From Polyporus tsugae (lineage: Eukaryota; Basidiomycota; Agaricomycetes; Polyporales; Polyporaceae), in assembly GCA_024305745.1 (NCBI GenBank), contig JAHRBS010000004.1, positions 2,232,001-2,296,000 on the forward strand: DNA of 64,000 nt, given 5' to 3'. This document shows positions 32,312 through 44,857 of the stretch, piece after piece; the first letter of the stretch is position 1, and every line of letters begins with the position of its first letter. Under the pieces are notes generated by a model. The model did not search any database and was not told the origin of the DNA. It saw only the letters and a list, made by a program, of their open reading frames with translations. Made by a program: the position numbers and the translations under genes.

Positions 32312-35300
32312 ATGCTCCTTGCCTTCTCCTCAAGACTCAGGCGCGGCCTTTCTCTCATGCCATTCCAGCAATCTTCACCGCTCGCGTCACATTCCACTTC
32401 ATCGTCCCGCCTTTACTCGCACTCGATTCCTGCCGCCAAGGAGTCCTCTGCTTCCCCCAAACGCACTTCAGACTCTCCCTCCGCTGAGGAGCCCCCCGCA
32501 AAAATTCACAAGGCCGAGCGTTCCCACCGAGCATCCTCCAGTGCGTCTGCCATGTCCCATCCGGAACGCATACATCCCCGTTCCACCCGAGGCGCATCGT
32601 CTTCGCTGCTCGCCAAAGCACACAAGAACAATGCTTCAGGGGGCGGACGAGGCGGCGGTGGAAAGAAGAGGAAGGACAACCGAGCGCCTCTGCTCCCTGG
32701 TCCCTTGCACGATGAGCAATACATCACCAGCAACTACAGGGTAAAAGCTCTGAAACAGATTCACGAAACCAATCCAAAGTCTCCCCTGAACAACTATCTC
32801 ATGGCGACCAGCGGTGGTCAAATGGAGTTCACAGCACTTCAGGGTGTGGTTGAAGGTGGCGGAGATCAGCCAATATGGAGGTAAGTCCTGTAATGCGTTG
32901 ACTGCAATGTTACACCCATCTAATTAGGAGTTGCTGCTTAGATGCTCCATTGCGGTGAAGCGTGACGATAGCGACGTAATCGGTACTGGCGACCATCTGA
33001 ATCGTAAAAGCGCAGAAACCTTGGCTGCCCTCTCTGCGTTATACCAACTGGATGCGATGGGAGCGGTATGTACTTCACGTGTGCAATCGACCATATGCTT
33101 ACAGCTACATCTGGTATGAAGTTCGAGAAACGGAAAGAGAAGGCCAAGGAAGAAGCAGCTCCGGTCGAGACTGTCTTATCCGACGGCTCTGCGGTCTCCT
33201 ATGAACGCGCTCGTCACTTCATGGATTACTACTGCCGCCGTTTCCGTTTTGCGAAGCCAGACATTGTCTACGCTCAACCTCCCCGTGGACTATGGCAGGC
33301 TGACATGATCGTCGGCGAGCGTCGCATTGGATTCGGCAAGGGTCAGAACAAGAAGGAGGCCATGACGAGGTGTTACACCGATGTCGTGCAGTACCTGGAG
33401 AAATGTGACGCCACCATCTGGCAGGACTTCTTGAAGGACGTCAAGGCTGGCAAGGATCTCGGTATGGCATCTTCTGTCCTATTCCAAGCCGATGAATTGC
33501 TTGAGGACAAGATCGAGAACCTGAAGGACGACATCAAGCGGAGCACGCTCTACCGCAATCGACCAACCATACGGCCTAGCGTCGATGAGCAAGACCCTCA
33601 ACAGCATCACGGTGGTCCATCTTACCGTCGACCCCCCGCATCCGCTGCCCATCTTGCCGAGAAGTCGGACCGACTCCGTAGCCGTCGTGAGGCGTACTTG
33701 ACCAACATCGCCCTGGAATCCATGCGTAACACTCGCGCGTCCCTTCCTGTCTTCACGTTGTCGGAAGAGCTGCTCAAACACGTAAACGACCACGACGTGA
33801 CCATCTGCATGGCAGCCACTGGTTCCGGCAAAACGACACAGATTCCGCAGCTCATTCTAGACCAATGGATCGATCGAGGAGACGGTGCCAAATGCAACAT
33901 TATCTGTACCCAGCCTCGCCGTATTGCAGCCATCAGTGTCGCGGAACGTGTCGCGAAGGAGCGAGGTGAGACATGTGGTAGGGAGGGTTCGGTTGGGTAC
34001 CAGGTTCGATTCGAGTCGAAGCTCCCCGAAGACCACGGTTCAATCACCTACTGCACAACTGGTGTCTTCCTGCGCAAGATGCAGACAGCGCTGATGGAGA
34101 CTTCCTCGCGGAGGAGTATGGACGACGTCACACATATCATCGTGGACGAGGTGCATGAGCGTGACGTCGATATCGACCTAATGCTCGTCGTCCTAAAGCG
34201 GCTGCTGGCGGAGCGTCGTGCACACAAGAAGCCGATCAAGATCGTGCTCATGAGCGCTACCATCGACGCAACGCTTTTCAGGAACTACTTCCCTGACGAG
34301 CAGCGTCAACCCGCGGGTGTCGTCGACATCCCTGGTCGTGCTTACCCTGTCCAGAAATACTTCCTCGACGATTTCGTCCCTCAGCTGGCCTCGAATCCGC
34401 GGACGTCATGGGTCTTCCGCGAAGAGGCAGTGAAGAAGTACCTAACTCAGGAGTTGGGTCCTGACGCTCCGGGCATCCCTCCCTCCTTACCTTCCTCTCG
34501 GGCACCCACCCCCATCCTAAAGGAACACTCTCGCGACACAGACGATCTCGAATTACCCACTCCCCTAATTGCATTGACCATCGCGCACGTCCTCAAGAAG
34601 TCGGAAGACGGCCACGTACTAGTATTCCTGCCGGGCTGGGACGATATCAGCGCCGTCCGAAGATGCCTACTCGACATCGACAGGTCAAAACCGCTAGGAT
34701 TCGACTTCGGCGACTCGAGCAAGTTCAGCATCCACCTCCTTCACTCTACCATCCCCGTCGCTGAGCAGCAGGCTATCTTCGATCCCCCGCCTCCCGGTGT
34801 CCGTCGCATCATCCTTTCCACTAACATTGCCGAAACCTCGGTCACCATCCCTGATGTCGTGTACGTTGTCGACACTGCGCGGATCAAGGAGCAGCGCTAC
34901 GACCCGTCGCGCCACATCTCGAATCTCGTTTCCGCATGGGTCGGCACGTCCAATTTAAACCAGCGTGCAGGTCGTGCGGGCCGTCACCGCCCCGGAGAGT
35001 ACTTCGGTATCCTTAGCCAAAAGCATGCCGAAGAGTTGCACCCGCACCAGACGGTGGAGATGAAGCGTGTCGACCTCGAGAACGTTGTCATGCACGTCAA
35101 GGCGCTCAACTTCCCGAATATGACGATCGGACAGGTCCTTGCGGAAACTATTGAGCCCCCTGCCCCAGAGCGCATCGAGGCCGCAATCCAGTCCTTGCAC
35201 ATGGTCGGCGCGCTTGATGCGAATGATAATCTCACCTCCCTCGGAAGCGTCCTTCTGCAGCTCCCAGTTGACCCACGCCTTGGTCGGCTCGTCCTGTTCG

Positions 35301-36569
35301 GTTCCTTCTTCCGCTGCTTGGACTCAGCACTCACCCTCGCGGCTATCATGGGTGCTCGCGAGCCATTCGTCGCTCCTATCCATATCAAGCAGGAGGCGCA
35401 GGCGAGGAAGAACTCGTGGACCCCCGAAGATTTCCGGTCCGACATCCTCGCCGCGCTGCGCGCATACAAGGAGTGGTGGGCGCTCCAGAGCCAGAGCTTG
35501 TTTGTGTCCGCAAACCGCTTCTGTCAGGATAACTTCTTGTCGAAGCCGACTCTGCTCAACATCGCGAAGGTAAAGGACCACCTGCTCAAGGCGTTGTATG
35601 ACGTCGGTGTCGTCGACATCTCCGCGGGCGGCCGGTTGCCGTACATCCCACCTGGAGCGCGGTCGCGAGACATCCCGCCGGTCCCGAACCAGCTCAACGA
35701 GAACGGCGACTCACTTCCCCTCCTTGCCGCTCTCATCGCGATCGCTTGCCAACCCAAGTTCGCCATCCGCACCAGTGAGAGGACCTACCGGACTGCGGTG
35801 GATAAGGTGAGCGGGGAGCGGGGTGTCATCGTCTGCAGCCGTAGCTGATATTTGCCCGGAGACTGTGATTATCCATCCGTCGAGTGTCAACCATCGGAAG
35901 CGGGAGATGCCTAAAGACGGCAGTCCCCATGTCGAGAAGCAGATCGTTGCGTACGCCGAAAAACGGCAGAACATCTCCACGAGCGCAAATGCTGAGAAGT
36001 ACTTGGTCGCGACGACCCGCTTGGATCCTTTGACATACGTGCTGTTCGGCGCATACCGTATCTCCGTCACATCGCGCGGGCTGGAGTGCGACGATTGGCT
36101 CCCTGTCGTCGGCCGCACGGACGTCTTGGACGACCTCGAACGTCTCAAGGTCATGATGGAGGACTGCATGCTTCGTGTTTTCCAGGGCATCATGGCCAGC
36201 CGGCAGCGCAAGGCGCACCAGTACAAGAAGCCTCTGACGTACGCTGAGGGTCGAGAGGACGAGTCCGGTGACGAGGAAGAAGATGACCTCAAGAATGTGC
36301 CGTTGACGGAGACGGAAACAAAGGAGCTCGGCCTGATGACGATGGACGTCGTCCGCATCCTCAACCATTACAGCACCTACCGCATCGCGATGCAGTCACA
36401 ATCCAACTCGCGACCTGGCACGCCGATGGACTCGCCTTCATTGGCGTCTGTCCGTCTCCCACCGTACACGCCATACAACGGAAATCGATCGGGATACTCA
36501 ACCCCGTACCATATCGCGTCTGCTTATTCGTCGAGGCCCAGCACGCCGAGTCGACTCTCCAGGCAATAG
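32312..36569 (+). CDS. DExH-box RNA helicase with dsRNA-binding N-terminus
   Basis: An SF2 RNA helicase of the DHX9/DHX30/DHX36 group, 1,361 residues from exons 32312-32880, 32942-33065, 33122-35806 and 35862-36569. The N-terminus is Ser/Arg-rich with few acids, then a Ser/Lys-rich part with KKRK. A dsRNA-binding domain spans LNNYLMATSGGQMEF to NRKSAETLAALSALYQL, and a second dsRBD-like block runs from ERARHFMDYYCRRF to KKEAMTRCYTDVVQYL. Helicase motifs: GSGKTTQIPQL near residue 464, DEVHERDVDIDLML near 572, SATID, NIAETSVTIPD and QRAGRAGRHRPGEY near 844. These are followed by a helicase-associated 2 domain and an OB-fold (LFGAYRISVTSRGLECDDWL). The Ser/Pro tail ends the protein. The intron at 33066-33121 was placed with acceptor TGAAG because it alone fits. 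Confidence 0.9.
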
Positions 36570-36984
36570 ACGATAACGTACAGTACGCTCCTGGTGGATA
36601 CGAGTTAGAGGAAGTTTTGTCGTCGTAGCAAGATATAGTAGTTGTTTATTCGCACAATCAGTGTTATAATGGGAATCTATCATAGCTCGCTAAGGAGGAT
36701 GTGCGATGTGTTTCACTTGTTCGCAGTGGGACGCACGTGACTGGGGAGTATGGGGAAGGTGCGCGTTGGATGGACTGAGGCTGAGGCTCAGATCTCACTG
36801 GACTTGCCCCCCCCCCCGCCCTGTCCGCTCCCAACAATCTTGCAGCTGCACATGATCTGACCTCGTCCTCCTACCCTAACGACCCTGGCTATCCGTTAAC
36901 GCACTGCTCTCTTTCGCTGTACATTGAACTTGCTTCCAAAACAACTCACGACACCTGGGTACCCCCCACACCCAATATACCACC
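36570..36984. other. Intergenic region between helicase and AP-2 alpha genes
   Basis: This has a C11-13 homopolymer near 36808-36820 and a CT-rich stretch before the next start. There is no coding frame I would support. Confidence 0.45.
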
Positions 36985-39900
36985 ATGGCTACGAATATGC
37001 GCGGCCTGACGCAGGTACGTTCCATATTTACCTCAAGACCAACACGCCTTCACGCGACGTGTCCAGTTCATCGCGGACATCCGTGGTGCACGCGTCAGGG
37101 AGTTGGAGGAGAAGAGGATAAATAAGGAGATGGCAAATATCCGCAAGCGGTTCAAAGGTATGCTCTCCATATTGTTGTGCCGTGCCTGGATTGAATGTTC
37201 TCAGATGGTAACCTCGATGGGTACCAGAAGAAGAAGTGAGCCCATCGCATCGGTGATTTATGCGTAATGTACTTACACTTTATAGATATGTCGCGAAGGT
37301 CATCTTTACCTACATCCTCGGCTACAAGGTCGACATCGGACATATGGAGGCCGTTAACCTCATATCAAGCTCGAAATATAGCGAGAAGCAGATTGTGAGC
37401 AACCTCCGCGTGTGGGTCTTGACCCCAGCCATTTATGCTGAGCGGCTTCATAGGGCTACCTTGCCGTCACGCTTCTAATGCACGAGAACTCCGACTTCCT
37501 TCGGCTGGTCGTGAACTCCATCCGGAAAGACCTCAACGATAACAACGACATCCACAACTGTTTAGCCCTGCATGCCATCGCAAATGTCGGCGGACAGGAG
37601 ATGGCGGAAGCACTTGCCGAGGACGTGCATCGTCTATTGATCTCTCCGTAAGTTCCCGATGTATCCAACTTATCTCACTGCTTGAAAGGTATCCCAGGAC
37701 CTCCGAGAACTTCGTGAGGAAGAAGGCGGCCCTCACCTTACTCCGTTTATACCGGAAGCACCCTGACGTCATTCCTGCGAAGGAATGGGCATTGCGTATA
37801 GTGTCAATCATGGACGACCCTGACCTTGTGAGCTTGTTCAACGCAACATGTGTGTTCTAGCTTACGCGTGGATAGGGCGTAGTCTTGTGTGTCACCAGTC
37901 TGGTCATGGCACTTGCTCAAGATCACTTGGACGCATTCGCCGTATGCTACCAGAAAGCTGTTGACAGGCTGAACCGTGTAAATATGCTCCATGTTCGCGT
38001 TTCTTCTGAGTGTACTCACAGTTCCAATTCAGCTCGTTGTAGAGCACGAATACTCAGCGACATATGGATACTACAAGGTTCCAATACCTTGGTTACAAGT
38101 CAAGCTGCTTCGACTTCTGCAGTACTACCCTCCTCCAGGTACGACCGCGCGTTGTGCATGTCCGGAATCTACATCTCACTGTTGCTCCTCTAGAGGATCC
38201 TACGATACAGACAATGCTCCAAGAGGTTTTGCAAACCGTCATGAACAACTGCAACGAGCCTTCGAGGAATGTTCAGCACAACAACGCGCAGCATGCCGTT
38301 CTCTTCGAGGCTATCAGTCTCGCCATTCACATCGACACGAACTCTCCGCTGGTCAATACCGCTGCAGTCCTGCTGGCTAGGTTCATCAGCTCGAAGGAAA
38401 CCAACGTCCGATACCTTGGCTTGGATACCATGGCGCATCTTGCCGCTCGCACTGACAACTTGGAGGCCATCAAAAAGCACCAAGGCACGATCATCCTGTC
38501 ACTCCGCGACAAGGACATCTCCGTTCGACGACGAGCGTTGGACTTGTTGTACAGCATGTGCGACACAGACAACTCGGAACTCGTCGTCGGCGAGCTTCTG
38601 CGGTACCTGAAGATCGCTGACTATGGGTTGCGGGAGGAGATGGTGCTCAAAATTGCGATCTTGACGGAGCGTTACGCCAATACGTACAAGTGGTATGTCG
38701 ACACCATCCTGGAGCTGCTTAGCGCAGCAGGCGATCACGTCGGCGAGGAGGTCTGGTACCGTGTAGTCCAGATTGTGACAAACACGGAGGACCTTCAAGC
38801 TTACGCTGCCAAGGTCGTCTTCGAGTATCTGAAGTCACCATCATCCCACGAAAGTCTGGTGAAAGTCGGTGGTGAGTGCGTTATTGAATTTAGCTCTTAA
38901 CTTCAGCTGAGACATCGGCTAGGCTATATCCTTGGCGAGTACGGACATCTCATTGCAAACGAGCCTGGCTACAGTCCCATTGAACAGTTCCAGGCTCTGC
39001 ACTCCAAGTCTCAGTTCTGCATGGCACCGACCCGCGCCCTCCTTCTATCCACCTACATCAAATGGGTTAACGTCTTCCCTGAGATCAAGCCCCAGCTCGT
39101 CAACGTGTTCGAGCGGTATCGCTATGTCCTGGACGTTGACCTACAACAGCGAGCTTGCGAGTTCTTCGCGCTTGCACAGCGATCGGAGGAGGATGAGCTG
39201 CTGCAGAGCGTTTGCGAGGAAATCCCACCCTTCCCTCCACGCGAAAGCACGCTCCTCAGCCGTCTCAATAAGAAGCACGGTGATACTTCTGACCAACGGA
39301 CATGGACCATCGGTGGCAAGGAGTCGAACCTTGACCGATCGTCATCGAAACTTCTCCGCAAGCCCACGAAAGTGGATACGAACGGATCAGCATCGACTGC
39401 GGCCACGGGCGACATTTCCACAGACATCACGAACTCCCTCCTCGGCCTCGACCTCACCAGTTCTCCGACTGCAACCGAACCCGCGACTGCCTTATCTGCG
39501 AAGGGTATCCCACGCCTTACCGCCGGACCCAACGTCGAGCGCTGGTTTGAGAAGCTGCTCTACACCGCGGATGGTGTCCTCTACGAGGACGTACAGATCC
39601 AGATCGGCGTCAAGTCGCGATACCACGGGCCCCTCGGTCAGGTCGCAGTGTACGTTGGAAACAAGATTTCCGCCCCCCTCACATCGTTCACAACCACACT
39701 GCACACCGAAGAGTCCGAAGCCCTCACGGCGTCGTTTGTGAAGATCGCTCCGAGCACGCTCGCACCACGCACCCAGATTCAGCAGATCATTCAGGTGGAG
39801 TGCAAGAAGATCTTCAAGACGCCACCCATCCTCGTCGTCTCCTTCCTCGCCGGCGCGCACCAGACCATCGCCGTTCGGCTCCCGATCGTGGCCACCAAGT

Positions 39901-40358
39901 TCCTAGAGGGCGTGAAGCTCGGCTCGGCCGACTTCTTCGAGCGGTGGAAGCTCATAGGGGGACCGCCTCGCGAGGCCCAGAGCGTCTTCCCGATCACGTT
40001 GGACGCCACGGGTCACATCGACGTGACCAAACAGCGGCAAGTCGTGTCAGGGCATGGCTTCCAGGTCCTGGAAGGCATCGACCCCAATCCGAGCAACGTC
40101 GTCGGTGCGGGTATCCTGCATACGGCCGTGGATGGGAAGGTCGGATGTTTGCTGCGTCTAGAGCCGAACAGGGAAGCCAAGGTGCGTTCTTCACTTGTGT
40201 TTCGTTTGATCCGTCTCCCTCATGCTCTTTGTTGTCACCAGCTCTCCCGCATAACGATCCGCAGTACCTCTGAGGACATCGCCTCAGAGGCCCAGAAGCT
40301 CGTGCAGAAGCCGCTTATGGCAGATGCGTCTGGGGCTGCAGAGAAGCGCACCAGTTGA
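36985..40358 (+). CDS. APL3: AP-2 complex alpha subunit (alpha adaptin)
   Basis: The alpha large subunit of the AP-2 clathrin adaptor, which selects cargo and binds phosphoinositides at the plasma membrane. It begins [39 protein letters not shown], typical of alpha adaptin, with the first exon only 30 nt. The trunk follows as armadillo-like repeats: [61 protein letters not shown] and [16 protein letters not shown] Ser/Thr-rich hinge contains SLLGLDL (a clathrin-box-like LLGLDL). The C-terminal appendage then has [17 protein letters not shown] and [16 protein letters not shown], the alpha-ear platform. Introns cluster in the first third; the ear is almost intronless. Convergent with the RasGAP gene, 174 bp apart. 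Confidence 0.95.
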
Positions 40359-40532
40359 CCACGCCCGCACTAATACTATGTCGCTGTTTCCGTGATGCTC
40401 TCGTTTTGTAGCATGGACTTATCTACTGGATGGTATACAGTGTACAGGATATTGACGCCTAATGCATAATAAAAACAGACACAAATACCACTACAACCAA
40501 GAGCAATGTCAACTCCACAAAGCGGCGGCAGA

Positions 40533-43500
40533 CTATCGCCGTGTCAAGATAGACCGGAAGATATTTCTACGCCTCCTCCCGGCATCGTCGTCGACCGAAC
40601 TATCTGACATGGGTGACAGCAACGGCTCCGCGACGGGCTTCCTCGCCAGCGGGGAATCCGTAGACGTTGAACGTGGATGATGAACGAGGGTTGGTCGCTT
40701 CTTGAGACGGTCATCGAACGCGGGTGGTGACACCGGCAGAAGAGGCACAGACGACGGTAGGGGCATTGGGGGGTGAGGGTAAGTTGGTGAACGAGGCTCT
40801 GCGAAAGAACCAGAGCTGAAGGAATGTCGGGAGCTGTTTTCAGAACTGGATGGCGCGGTAGAAGGACGGCTCGACTTCCGTCCTCGCGATCGCTTGATCG
40901 GCGAAATGAGGGATGCTGACAACTTGCGGTCACGCATGGGCAGTTTCCAGGTAGATATCGGACTGGGACCGATGGGCAAGGGGCTGGTTGGTAGCGGAGG
41001 GACGGGTACGTTGACGACCGGTTCGGAGTACTGTCGACGTGGCTTCGCTGCAAGTTTGCTGACGCGCGCGAGCGCCTGCTCCTCCACCTCGAGGCAACGT
41101 GCAGAAAACTCCGAGAAATATTTATCTTCGGGATTTGCCTGCTGGGTCGGATGAAAGCTCTGCGTCCTCGAAAACCGAACGACGACCGAGGTGACCACTG
41201 CCAGATGTCGGGGTATATCTAGCAGGTGAGGAAGGAGGGGTATTGCTTCACGATGGAGGACAGGCGCAGTAGCGGTTCGTTGTCGTAAGGCATTCATGAT
41301 TCGTAACCGCTCATGCTTGTCCGTGGGAAGAGGGGTTGAGAGCCCCTTGCTTTCGGGTGTGGAGACGATGATGATGTAGTCTACCATGGCTTGCAGACTG
41401 TTGGTGAGGAACTCCTTCACACCACGCATAAATTCCTCCTTTTGTACGGTCTAGATGCTTAGCGTGAGCGTATCATTCTTTCCCGAAACTGCTCCTACTT
41501 ACTGGATTGAGGTTGGCGAGGCTCTGTATCACCTTCGCAATCAGCGTGAGACTCCGCTGAACGGCAACATCGGGAAGACCTTGCAGCACACTGTGGGTCA
41601 GAAGAGGGTCTAGCGAGATAGTGGAGGCACATGCCTGGTAAGAGTCCGAACAGATGGGGGTGGAGGATAGCAGGAACTATGAAGCGCAAGAAGCAGAAGG
41701 CCGATACGCTCTGCCACGGAAGTTCCCGATTGCTGTCGTCCCTGACCCGATACCTGCGCTCTACCAATCGCCGAATGTGCTCGAACAGCTTCCGTAGTTC
41801 TCTGAAACGAGTCATGGTCAGCAGGGTCCGGCTTCGGAACAGAGTACTTACGGAGGACACTGTCGCCTGGCATCATATATTCGCTCCCAGAACTCTTGAC
41901 ACCAGGTAACGAGGAGCTCCACGTTCTTTTCGACGGCCCTTCCGCCTTTCCCTATGCGCACGGGATCCACTTCGATGGCAACCTTTTCGGAACAGAGGCG
42001 CCTGATAGAAGGGCCCACGCTCGCCTCGAGGAACGCCATACCGTACCATGACATATATAGTTCGACAGTTTTGGTAAAGACCGTGTTACCTCGGCTGGAA
42101 CGAAGGGGTTTCAGCAATTCGAACCACATGATTTGCCCTCCCAACGACTTACAATAATGTGTTATGGGCTGATAGACAACGCATGCAGTTAGTCTAAGTA
42201 TAGGAAACATGATGATCTTATACTTACAGGTCAAAGTGCCATCCACTTCCCGGTCCGCCAGTTCCATGATGTTGTCCAACAGAGCATTCTTGGCGATGGC
42301 AATGGACATAATATCTCGGTTGACATTCTTCAACTTGAGCCGTGCCTCCAGCTCGCGCATCCAATCCAAGTGATTGCGCGAATGTAACGTCTGAAAGGGG
42401 CGACCAACGCATTCACATAAGGCCATTGAAAACATGACGAACGACATACCTGCAACATCCGGTTGTACGCGTGATAGGGCAAGATGATCTCCCTGGAATA
42501 ACGTCAGCCAGGTCTGCTCTCAATGACAGGATGTGGCGCCGAAACTCACTCATCGACCCGAATCTTCAGCCGCATCTCTCCCGCTTGAGTGCTGGAAGCC
42601 TGCCCGCCGTTCAAGACGGGGAACCAACCTTCCACGGAGTCTCCTCTTCGGAAGTTCACTAACACGATCGCGACACTTCCGATGATGGACGGACGCGTGA
42701 GCCTCTTCTCCCTCCAAACGACGATCTCCAGGTTCTCGAACGGAGGTAGATCGGTGAGCTGGAACCGCTCGTGCCAGTCGGGCGAGCCGATACCCTTCTT
42801 CACCGTCGTACGCCCGCAAATGGTGCCGTTGACGAAAATCTCGCAGTAGACGTCCATGTCTATTGCGTCTGCTTCGGCCTTCGCTTCCTGCTCCGCGGTG
42901 GACGGGTCGTCTGACAGGGGGCGCGTCACGCCGAGGTTGCGACCCTGGAGGCAGGTCAGGTCGACCTGGCGCCACATCCTGTAGAGACCGCCGTCTTCCG
43001 GTGACAGCCAGCGGCCATAGACTTCTGGCATCGCGTATGACCGAAAGAGGGCAAGCCATGTATGTGCCATATCCTCGTCTTCGAACTGGATGTAGAGCGG
43101 CTCGGTGGTGGGGGCTGCGCCGCGCATTTGACCGCTATGTATAGATGTAAGTGGGCCGAAGCGGGTGGGTTTCATGTTAAGTTCACTTACGCGACTGAGA
43201 AGATAGCGACGCAATTCCTCCGGTCGAGCAGGGAGCGGTGAGCGAGCCGGATGTCTGTGTGGTTCAACAAATACATGTAGATAGATCGGTATAAAATCGT
43301 GTCCTGCGGCGTGTCAGCGCATACAATGACACGGAGAGCGGGCAAGGAAAACAACTCACGTCCACATAAATATTTAGCAAACACCCTTCCTCTTCCTCGA
43401 CTAGTTTACATCTGGCGGGCCGCCACTGCCCTGCACCAGTAGAGTTGCGCGCGAGACTGAGCCAGCTCGACTTCTCTAAAGCCACGCACACGAATAGATG

Positions 43501-43756
43501 AGCGCACCGCGTCATCCTACATGCGCGTGCATATCCAACGCACCTTTCACTTTCTTCTGGGCAGAGTCCCCATTTACCGGAACGACGCGTGTGCTGTCGC
43601 GTTTCTCTGAGGCCTTCTTGATGGGCGGCTAAACAGGGGATCTACTGAGCAATCAAGTCGTAAGCGAGGTCCAGGGATAGAACATACCTTCCTCAAGGCT
43701 GAGGCTGCCTTTGCAGACACATACAGCTCCACGGAGACGTAGAACTCCTTGTCCAT
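40533..43756 (-). CDS. Ras GTPase-activating protein (PH-C2-RasGAP)
   Basis: A RasGAP that speeds GTP hydrolysis by Ras-type GTPases at membranes. The start MDKEFYVSVELYVSAKAA at 43756 opens a PH-like region with SSWLSLARNSTGAGQWRPARCKLVEEEEGCLLNIYVD and the helix EDEDMAHTWLALFRSYAMPEV. A C2 domain follows (DVYCEIFVNGTICGRTTVKKG, SPDWHERFQLTDLPPFENLEI). The catalytic domain carries SHNTLFRGNTVFTKTVELYM with the predicted arginine finger, and FLRFIVPAILHPHLFGLLPG. The C-terminal ~280 residues are Ser/Pro-rich and probably disordered. A 16-nt micro-exon (42153-42168) codes the residues just before the arginine finger. The order PH-C2-RasGAP resembles SynGAP/DAB2IP-type proteins and yeast Bud2 in part; the GTPase target is unknown. 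Confidence 0.88.
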
Positions 43757-44857
43757 CCTCCGTCGCAAGAATATCGAAAAGGTCGAGAGAAAGAAATCGG
43801 TGTATGCGCGACGAAGCTAGGGACCGAACTTCGCGCGTAGAGAGTGGCGCACCGTTGTTTCAGCACGTCGGCCAGCGGTCCTGAGGGCGTAGAGGTGTGC
43901 GACAAGGGGAGCCGTGGACAACGCAGGAAAGGCGACGCGTCCCGAATGGTTCAGGCAGGTATAAGATCGAGGAGAACGAGTGGAATGATGGATATATGCA
44001 CAGCTCGTGATAAAGATGGGCAAATTGGATGACGGAAGGCGAAAGGGAAAGACTGGAGAAGGAGGGCGGAAGACTGGTGGGACCTAGATTGGCTTCAGAA
44101 CATGGCAATCGTACAATGCTCGTACTAACTAAGTACTTAGCGCTTAGCGGTCGCACACAAGTCGCCTTGATGCCCTCGGTGGGCGCCGCGCTATTAGCGC
44201 TCGGCGCCGCGTTGACATGCGCCACTCAATCATTACCGCCGTCCCTGAGACATAACTGATGGGATTTTTCGCTCTCCACAAACCACGCAGGCTTAAGTGT
44301 CAAGCACTTCTAAGTTCTCACTGAAAGTCCTGAATAACAGCTGCGACAGTGGCACCGCAAGTTCCCTCGAGAAGCCGGACGCAGCGCATTCCAACAACAG
44401 TAATGACTAGTGACTGGCGGCGTCTTCCGGCATATGATAGCGTACATTACGTATACGTAGCATAGCAGCGAAAGGAGGCGCAGGTCGAGAGCGGTCCCCG
44501 GAAGGCGCGGACGCGGTGGAGTTTCAAAATCTCAACTTGAAGGCAGGTCCAAGCCAGAACTAGCGGCAAAAACACAGGATCATTCCTTGTCACGACGCTT
44601 CGTGTGATTCGTCGCCATAATCGCCCACTGGAGTACAAATACGCGTGATCTACTGTAAGTCGAAAGGATGGAGGGTGAGGGATGAAGCACGGCCAATACA
44701 GTGACGTTGTTGCTTTAGGGTATCAACATGCCCACAACGCCAAATAGGGGATGCTGAGTTTTGCGACCAATAAGTTAATAGAGGAGGCAATTACTCGGTT
44801 TTGTGGCTGCACAGATCGTCATTTCAGTGCATGTGTCCTAATGATAGGAAGACAACA
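43757..44857. other. Intergenic region, no gene seen
   Basis: This 1.1-kb interval lies upstream of the RasGAP gene and downstream of the elongase gene. A GCGCTTAGCG-like and GGCGCCGCG palindromic patch occurs near 44130-44215. Frames present are short and arginine/serine-rich on the reverse strand, without motifs. Confidence 0.45.

Noticed and set aside
34278..34731. Antisense frames in the helicase gene
   Set aside because: These are shadows opposite a conserved coding exon and have no independent support.
36808..36820. C homopolymer as a terminator or regulatory signal
   Set aside because: Homopolymer runs like this occur several times in gaps here. No associated structure was seen.
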